64,000 nt of DNA, taken from contig CANFVE010000002.1 in the NCBI GenBank assembly GCA_947450365.1, forward strand, positions 1-64,000. Reading direction: 5' to 3'. The stretch comes from Cytophagaceae bacterium. Its GTDB lineage: Bacteria; Bacteroidota; Bacteroidia; Cytophagales; Spirosomataceae. A model generated the notes under the pieces. The model was given only the letters and a program-made list of their open reading frames with translations, ran no database searches and was not told where the DNA came from. Made by a program: the position numbers and the translations under genes. Below, piece by piece: positions 58,341 to 64,000 of this stretch. Positions within the stretch are counted from its first letter, which is position 1. Each line of letters starts with the position of its first letter.

Positions 58341-59402
58341 ATGAAAAACTCCAATCGTCGCAATTTTTTGAAATCATCTTCCCTGGGTACCCTGGGTTTG
58401 GTCAGCGGAATCGCTGCTGAAAAATCCCTGAATGTCTCAAAAATCCCGAATCAAGCCAAAAAATCCAAACGTGATTTAATGGAAGATGTATTACAGCCCG
58501 GCTCCGCCTCTTCCTACATTCCCGCCGGATTTTTTATGCATTTCAATAAAAAGGGGGATGAAGCCGTAAAAGCGCATTTGGATTATTTTAGAGCCACTCA
58601 AATGGATTTTGTAAAAATTCAATTCGATGGCATGAGCTTGCCGCTCAATGAGCAAATAAAAACGGCCAAAGATTGGTATAAACAACCCATCATGCCCGCT
58701 TCTTTTTTTGAGCCCATCCTCTATGTGATCAAAAACATGGTCAAAGAAACCAAATCCGAAGCCATGGTCATCCAAACCCTATACTCTCCGTACCAAATGG
58801 CTAAACAGGCCGTACCGTGGGAATTATTGGTAAAACATGTGAAAGAAGATCCGGAGGCGGTTTGTCGGGGCATGGAAAACGTCACCCTTTCCATCCTCAA
58901 TTTTGTTCAAGCTGCGGCTAAATTAGGCGTCGACGGTTTCTATACCTGCGCACAAGGTGGTGAAACGAATCGCGTAGCAGATTATCAGTTGTTTAATCGA
59001 ACCATTAAAAATTTCGATATGCTGCTTTACAAAGAAGTAGCCCAATTAGTCCCTTATAATATTCTACACATTTGTGATTATGACGGTGAATACGAAGGGT
59101 TTGAACCTCGTTTCCAAGATTATCCTGGTCAAATCGTGAATGTGCCACTCAAGGCAGACGGGAAAGATTTAAGCCTCACTAAAGCCGCGCAGATTTTTCA
59201 AAGACCTGTCATGGGAGGACTCGACCGCCATGGGGTCATTTCCACCGGAACCGTGGATCAAGTGAAAAAGGCTACTTTAGAGGTTCTGAAGGATGCACCT
59301 GCCCAATTCATTTTAAGTGCAAATTGTACCGTTGCCTCGAACACCCCCATCGAAAACTTGCGCACCGCCATCCAAACCGCACACAATTACCGTCAAGGCT
59401 AA
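58341..59402 (+). CDS. Uroporphyrinogen decarboxylase (URO-D)-fold protein with Tat-like leader
   Basis: MKNSNRRNFLKSSSLGTLGLVSG leader; FFMHFNKKGDEAVKAHLDYFRATQMDFVKIQFDGM; HICDYDGEYEGF; MGGLDRHGVISTGT. Confidence 0.75.
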   Translation: MKNSNRRNFLKSSSLGTLGLVSGIAAEKSLNVSKIPNQAKKSKRDLMEDVLQPGSASSYIPAGFFMHFNKKGDEAVKAHLDYFRATQMDFVKIQFDGMSLPLNEQIKTAKDWYKQPIMPASFFEPILYVIKNMVKETKSEAMVIQTLYSPYQMAKQAVPWELLVKHVKEDPEAVCRGMENVTLSILNFVQAAAKLGVDGFYTCAQGGETNRVADYQLFNRTIKNFDMLLYKEVAQLVPYNILHICDYDGEYEGFEPRFQDYPGQIVNVPLKADGKDLSLTKAAQIFQRPVMGGLDRHGVISTGTVDQVKKATLEVLKDAPAQFILSANCTVASNTPIENLRTAIQTAHNYRQG

Positions 59403-60950
59403 TCAAGGATTTTCATAGACCAGGGTCACTACCGATTCCCGTGGGAGTGATACCTGGTTGCCCTTGATTCGATGTGCGGCTAAATTCTCTGATGCAGAAG
59501 TTACATAACTCATCATGGATTGCCTTTTTCCTAATCCCGGAATTTTCAAGTCGAAAGCATCGCCTAGGTTTACGAGCACAAGCACCGTTTGGTCATTCGT
59601 TTGATAGCCACTCACAAGCGTATTTACCCGATCTATTTGAACTTCAAATCGTTTCATGCCCGGTCGAACAAATCGCGCATAATTGCCAAATGCCCAAAGC
59701 GTCTTCGAATCGTATAGCCCCGCATCGTATTTATTCGCATCGTTTTCACCCTTTTGGCCCCCGTTCATGACATAAATCAATCCATCCTTATAATCATTCG
59801 CGCTTACCGAAAGCCACCAACTCCATGAGCTCGCCTGTGCATACACCAAATCCGCATGGATCACCTTGGCTACATACAGCGCTGTTTTCATCCCCAAGTC
59901 CATTCCGTTTCCCTTGATTTCTCCTGCATTATCGCCCAAAATACAATATTCACTTTGCCAAAAATTCACGCCATGTTTCGCTGTCTCGAGCTGCAGATCT
60001 TGTCTTTTTTGAATTAATTGGGCCGATGGCGAGGTGGTGAAATAACTATGCCCGGCTACCACTTTTTCCACGGAGGCTAAATTTCCTACGTATGCTGGAC
60101 TTTCAGCTTGAAAAAATTGCTCAATCTGATTGTCCTGCTGCGTGGCGCTTCGATTCGTGTTTTTTCGGTACAAATAATCCAATTGACCCGCCTCCGGAAT
60201 CACAATCTTCGTTTGCAATCCCTTTTTCCGAATTCCTTCATCTAACTGTTTGACCGCCCATGCGATATCTCCGTTGTTTATCGGCGTTCCCTCTTGCGAG
60301 GCATTGCCTGATTTTCCCGCGGCCCAATCCCACTGAGGTTCATTAAATGGGCTCACATAGGTAAATGAAAAATGGGTAGCGACATCAACTAAAAAATTGA
60401 CCCAATCGTGTATTTTTTCACGCCTAAAATTCCATTCACCTAATTTTCCACTTCCGAAAGCGAAGCCATTTTGCGTCATTTGAACCGGCGAGGAATTCAA
60501 GAAGCCGAGGGTATAGGGCACTTGATATTGTTGCGCAGCTTGAAGAAAATAACGCTGCCCGATTTGTTTCTCAAAATTCAATGACCCATCTGTCCCATAA
60601 AAACCCTCCGCCCGCCGCCACTCATTCGTAATCCGACTCTCCTTTCCCTGCTCCGCGCTTCCCGCACCAATATTAAATCGCCATTGGCTAAGGCCAATGC
60701 CCTTTGGATTTCCGTTCGCATCTTTTTCTAAGCTGAAAAGCCATTCAGCTATTTGCTTTTTTTTCTCCTCCGGATAATAACGGCCGACCATGGCCAGGGA
60801 CCAACAATCCGACGCCCCAAAACTATGTATCGTTTGATACGTTTGTGAATAATTCAATCGAAGGACCTGCCCATGTCCCGGCACGTAACTACAAGCCATA
60901 ACTAAACCCATGTAAGTCAGTCGCTTAAATAAATCCATAGTTTTAATCAT
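59403..60950 (-). CDS. GH30-like glycoside hydrolase, secreted
   Basis: SYSQTYQTIHSFGASDCWS, YVSPFNEPQWDWAAGK (acid/base), NFWQSEYCILGDN (nucleophile region), C-terminal beta-sandwich. Confidence 0.85.
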   Translation of the reverse strand: MIKTMDLFKRLTYMGLVMACSYVPGHGQVLRLNYSQTYQTIHSFGASDCWSLAMVGRYYPEEKKKQIAEWLFSLEKDANGNPKGIGLSQWRFNIGAGSAEQGKESRITNEWRRAEGFYGTDGSLNFEKQIGQRYFLQAAQQYQVPYTLGFLNSSPVQMTQNGFAFGSGKLGEWNFRREKIHDWVNFLVDVATHFSFTYVSPFNEPQWDWAAGKSGNASQEGTPINNGDIAWAVKQLDEGIRKKGLQTKIVIPEAGQLDYLYRKNTNRSATQQDNQIEQFFQAESPAYVGNLASVEKVVAGHSYFTTSPSAQLIQKRQDLQLETAKHGVNFWQSEYCILGDNAGEIKGNGMDLGMKTALYVAKVIHADLVYAQASSWSWWLSVSANDYKDGLIYVMNGGQKGENDANKYDAGLYDSKTLWAFGNYARFVRPGMKRFEVQIDRVNTLVSGYQTNDQTVLVLVNLGDAFDLKIPGLGKRQSMMSYVTSASENLAAHRIKGNQVSLPRESVVTLVYENP

Positions 60951-61181
60951 TCTTCATATTTTTTGGGGAATTTAGTGAAAATTGACGCGCAACACAATTT
61001 GTCGAAAGTGACTTAGTAAGCCCCATGCATGAATAGCATTCGTTAATAAATTCGGTATTCCAGATTTCGCATTTATCTCCTTACTAGAGTTATTCATCCC
61101 CCATGTGAGTCTTCCCATCGAAAAGCATATGGATAATTTGCCATTCTTAGTAGCTTGCACTTTCAATTTACTCATCAACCT

Positions 61182-62681
61182 ATGCCACACCTCATCCGCC
61201 TTCCCCATCTAATTTTTGCAATTTTTCTTGGCCTTTTTACAGCGCTCAGTTCATGTACCAAAACCGATACCGTCACGCCGTCAACCAACACCGTTACCAC
61301 CACCCCAACGACACCCTCCAGTTCCTACACTAATTTATGGATTCCACCCACCTTGAGTGGAACAAGCTTTAACCTGACCCTCGACAAATCCACAAAACAA
61401 TTTATGAGCGGAGCGGTCACCAATACCTATGGCTACAATGGTGCCGATTTTTGGGGCCCTACGCTCATCATGAATAAAGGGGACCAAGTTCAAATCAATG
61501 TCAAAAATAATTTAAGCGAAACCACCACAAGCCATTGGCACGGTTTCCATATCCCCGCCGAAATGGACGGTGGCCCCCATCAAACCGTAGACGCCGGCAC
61601 CACCTGGAGCCCCAGCTTCAAAGTCATGAACAATGCCGCCACCTATTGGTATCATCCCCATTTGCATGAATTAACAGCGAAACAAGTTTCCTATGGCGCC
61701 GGTGGATTTATCATCGTTCGCGATCCCGAAGAGACAGCCTTGCCCTTGCCTCGTAGCTATGGTGTAGATGATATTCCTCTGATGTTGACCAGCCGTCGGT
61801 TTACCGCCACCAATGCCATCGATTATAGCGGGGCTTATGGGGATTACCAACTCAGCAACGGCATCCAAAATGCCCAATTTACCTTCCCCAAACAAGTTGT
61901 TCGCCTTCGCATCCTGAATGCCGAAATCGAACGAGGGTATAACCTCGGGTTTAGCGATAATCGAACGTTTTATATTATTGCCAACGATGGTGGTTTATTG
62001 GATGCCCCGGTTCCTGTAACCCGCGTCAAATTAGTCGTAGGCGAACGCATCGAAATCCTAGTCGATTTAAGCAAAGATGCCCAAGGTTCTAGCCTCGATT
62101 TAAAAGCTTATAATGCAAATCAAGGTTTTGGGTTTGGGGGTAGCGAATCGGCAACGCAAGGGCAGTTTGGGAGCTTACTGAACAACAAAGACTTTAATCT
62201 CTTGCACATCAATGTCGGCCCTCCAAATACCACCGCCATTACCTCCGTGCCCACGACTTTGGTCAAAAATACCTATTGGACGGCTGCGGATGCGACTAAT
62301 AGTCGGACGATTACCGTCACCGGAGGCCAGCCGAATGGCCCTGCGTTCACCTTCGATAACAAAGCCTACGATCACCTCGTTTTCAACCAAACAATTAAAT
62401 TAAATGCCATTGAAAAATGGACAATCGTTAATAATAACATTTTTGGCCATTCCTTTCATATCCATGATGTGCAATTCAAAATCCTTTCTCGCAGTTCAGG
62501 CACCGTCGGAACCCATGAATCCGGCTGGAAAGATACAGTCTACTTGCCCGTAGGGGAATCGGTGACGGTCATCACAAAATACGAAGATTTTTCATCCTCG
62601 AAGAATGCTTTCATGTACCACTGCCACTTTTCCAACCATGAAGATGGCGGGATGATGGGCCAATTTTTGGTTGTCCCCTAA
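61182..62681 (+). CDS. Multicopper oxidase, lipoprotein-like
   Basis: Cu-ligand motifs: SHWHGFHIP, YWYHPHLHEL, GHSFHIHDVQF, MYHCHFSNHEDGGMM; lipobox LSSCTK. Confidence 0.95.
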   Translation: MPHLIRLPHLIFAIFLGLFTALSSCTKTDTVTPSTNTVTTTPTTPSSSYTNLWIPPTLSGTSFNLTLDKSTKQFMSGAVTNTYGYNGADFWGPTLIMNKGDQVQINVKNNLSETTTSHWHGFHIPAEMDGGPHQTVDAGTTWSPSFKVMNNAATYWYHPHLHELTAKQVSYGAGGFIIVRDPEETALPLPRSYGVDDIPLMLTSRRFTATNAIDYSGAYGDYQLSNGIQNAQFTFPKQVVRLRILNAEIERGYNLGFSDNRTFYIIANDGGLLDAPVPVTRVKLVVGERIEILVDLSKDAQGSSLDLKAYNANQGFGFGGSESATQGQFGSLLNNKDFNLLHINVGPPNTTAITSVPTTLVKNTYWTAADATNSRTITVTGGQPNGPAFTFDNKAYDHLVFNQTIKLNAIEKWTIVNNNIFGHSFHIHDVQFKILSRSSGTVGTHESGWKDTVYLPVGESVTVITKYEDFSSSKNAFMYHCHFSNHEDGGMMGQFLVVP

Positions 62682-62753
62682 TTTTTCAAGGAGAAAATCG
62701 GCAATCAATAACAGCGCTCATAAAAGCTTGATTGCAGATATGAATTTGACAAG

Positions 62754-64000
62754 CTATTCTCGAAGCCCCCAAGCATTCCATGTTTCGGGTTGGCTAAACT
62801 CCGCTTGAATCGCAAATGAGGCCGGTTTCAAACCCACATAAAGAATGGCTCTCTCTCCTTTCTTCAGTGATAAGCGAATGCGAGTTCCTTCTTGGGACCA
62901 AGCCTTCGAAGAGATTCCTAACACCTGAACTTTTTCAGTGAAATCCGTTTGTAATACGCACGGTTCACCGGCCTGGCTGATGACTTCGATGAATTTGGTT
63001 TGTCCATTTTCTCTCCGCGCAGAAACCAAAAACCCGCCCTCTGCTTTTAGATGATAAAAGGATGCATCCTTCCAAGTATAAGGCATCGCAGGAAATATCC
63101 GAATTAGACCTGAAAAGCATTGGAAAAGCATATCCAAGATGCTTCGCGAAGCGGAAATGGGAGACTCAAAGGTCGGGTTTTCTCGTTCACTGTACATCGT
63201 ATTCCGCGTGGCACTAGGAATTCGAGAAGGTCCTGGTGGTTTCCCGAATCGAGGAAGAATTTGCAGAGAACGATTTAACCATGTCAAGGCCTTATCTCCA
63301 TCTCCCAAAGATGCCCAAAGCGAAGAAGCTCCGGAAAATTTATACATGCAATTATCCCCGTCTAAATCCGTGAAATGTTGGACCGATGTTCGCATCATAG
63401 AAATGCGTTCAGGATCCTCAAACACATTCATTTCATACAAAGGGAATATGGAAAACAAATGGCTGTAATGCCGATGTGGTTTTGAAAAGGGAACGTCCTT
63501 TCCGATCATAATCCCGTTTTGATCAATCGAATAATCGGCCATATTCGCTAAGCGATCTTTCCAAATGGGGATATTGGGGTCCTTAATCTTCAATCGTTCC
63601 GCCGTCGAAAGGAGCGTAGCAAAACCCCATCGAGCTAACGCAATGTTTAAACTGGTTTCCTTGGCATTCCCATATTCATCCGAAAAAGTATAGGGAATGT
63701 GGTATTTCCCATCGACTTCTTTGTGAAGAATGCGGACATAGACTTGATAAGCCCGACGCATCATGGGATAAATTTTTTCGCGGAGGCGTTGGTCGTCCAT
63801 CGTCCGGCGATTATGTAAATAATACATCTGCATCAACCAAGGCAGAACAATGATATTAATTTCTTGCTCATTTTTCGGGTCATCCGATAAAAACAAGGGG
63901 GCAAATAATTCATCATAACCCACCGGATTGCGAATGGCGGCACAATCCGCCTGAAATTCGGGTGGAACATTCGCGATTAATTGGTCCTGATGCCGATCGA
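62754..64000 (-). CDS. GH95-like (alpha-L-fucosidase-type) glycoside hydrolase, 5' truncated by window edge
   Basis: Frame is open to base 64000 (DRHQDQLIANVPPEFQADCAAIRNPVGYDELFAP); FSKPHRHYSHLFSIFPLYEMN; HLKAEGGFLVSA. Confidence 0.7.
   Translation of the reverse strand, partial: DRHQDQLIANVPPEFQADCAAIRNPVGYDELFAPLFLSDDPKNEQEINIIVLPWLMQMYYLHNRRTMDDQRLREKIYPMMRRAYQVYVRILHKEVDGKYHIPYTFSDEYGNAKETSLNIALARWGFATLLSTAERLKIKDPNIPIWKDRLANMADYSIDQNGIMIGKDVPFSKPHRHYSHLFSIFPLYEMNVFEDPERISMMRTSVQHFTDLDGDNCMYKFSGASSLWASLGDGDKALTWLNRSLQILPRFGKPPGPSRIPSATRNTMYSERENPTFESPISASRSILDMLFQCFSGLIRIFPAMPYTWKDASFYHLKAEGGFLVSARRENGQTKFIEVISQAGEPCVLQTDFTEKVQVLGISSKAWSQEGTRIRLSLKKGERAILYVGLKPASFAIQAEFSQPETWNAWGLRE

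Noticed and set aside
60972-61208. 78-aa minus-strand ORF upstream of the multicopper oxidase
   Set aside because: No recognisable domain; overlaps the start and promoter of the 61182 gene; probably spurious.
1-64000. Search by eye for tRNA, rRNA, riboswitches, transposases, integrases, phage or defence genes
   Set aside because: None could be supported; intergenic spaces are short. A covariance-model scan was not possible here, so small RNAs cannot be excluded.

Overview
This 64 kb window looks like the chromosome of a Bacteroidota (Cytophagales-like) bacterium. Evidence: TAnnTTTG promoters, a T9SS sorting domain, a CarboxypepD_reg-type TonB-dependent receptor and few Shine-Dalgarno sites. 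It holds about 48 densely packed genes. I recognised no rRNA, tRNA, CRISPR array, transposase or phage gene. Most genes are secreted hydrolases and sugar-catabolism functions: GH39-, GH30- and GH95-like enzymes, carboxylesterases, SGNH hydrolases, DUF1080, PQQ-type dehydrogenases, and an L-fucose/L-rhamnose-type oxidation cluster. The standout is a continuous minus-strand operon at about 35.0-48.0 kb. In order of transcription it encodes a fused ResB-CcsA cytochrome c maturation protein, a b-type-cytochrome-like membrane protein, a membrane-anchored Fe-S/FAD oxidoreductase with atypical Fe-S motifs, a 23-CxxCH cytochrome, a 46-CxxCH cytochrome built from about twelve 75-aa/225-bp three-heme repeats, a predicted outer-membrane beta-barrel and an OB-fold lipoprotein. 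I interpret it as a candidate trans-envelope electron conduit or heme wire/capacitor. Other leads are an AACCTAT motif repeatedly found at start codons, a decayed 36-bp tandem repeat that includes a gene's stop codon, a cluster of REP-like GGTTTGCCAAAG hairpins, and a fused SCOT-like CoA transferase. All family calls come from reading motifs by eye; no database search was run.
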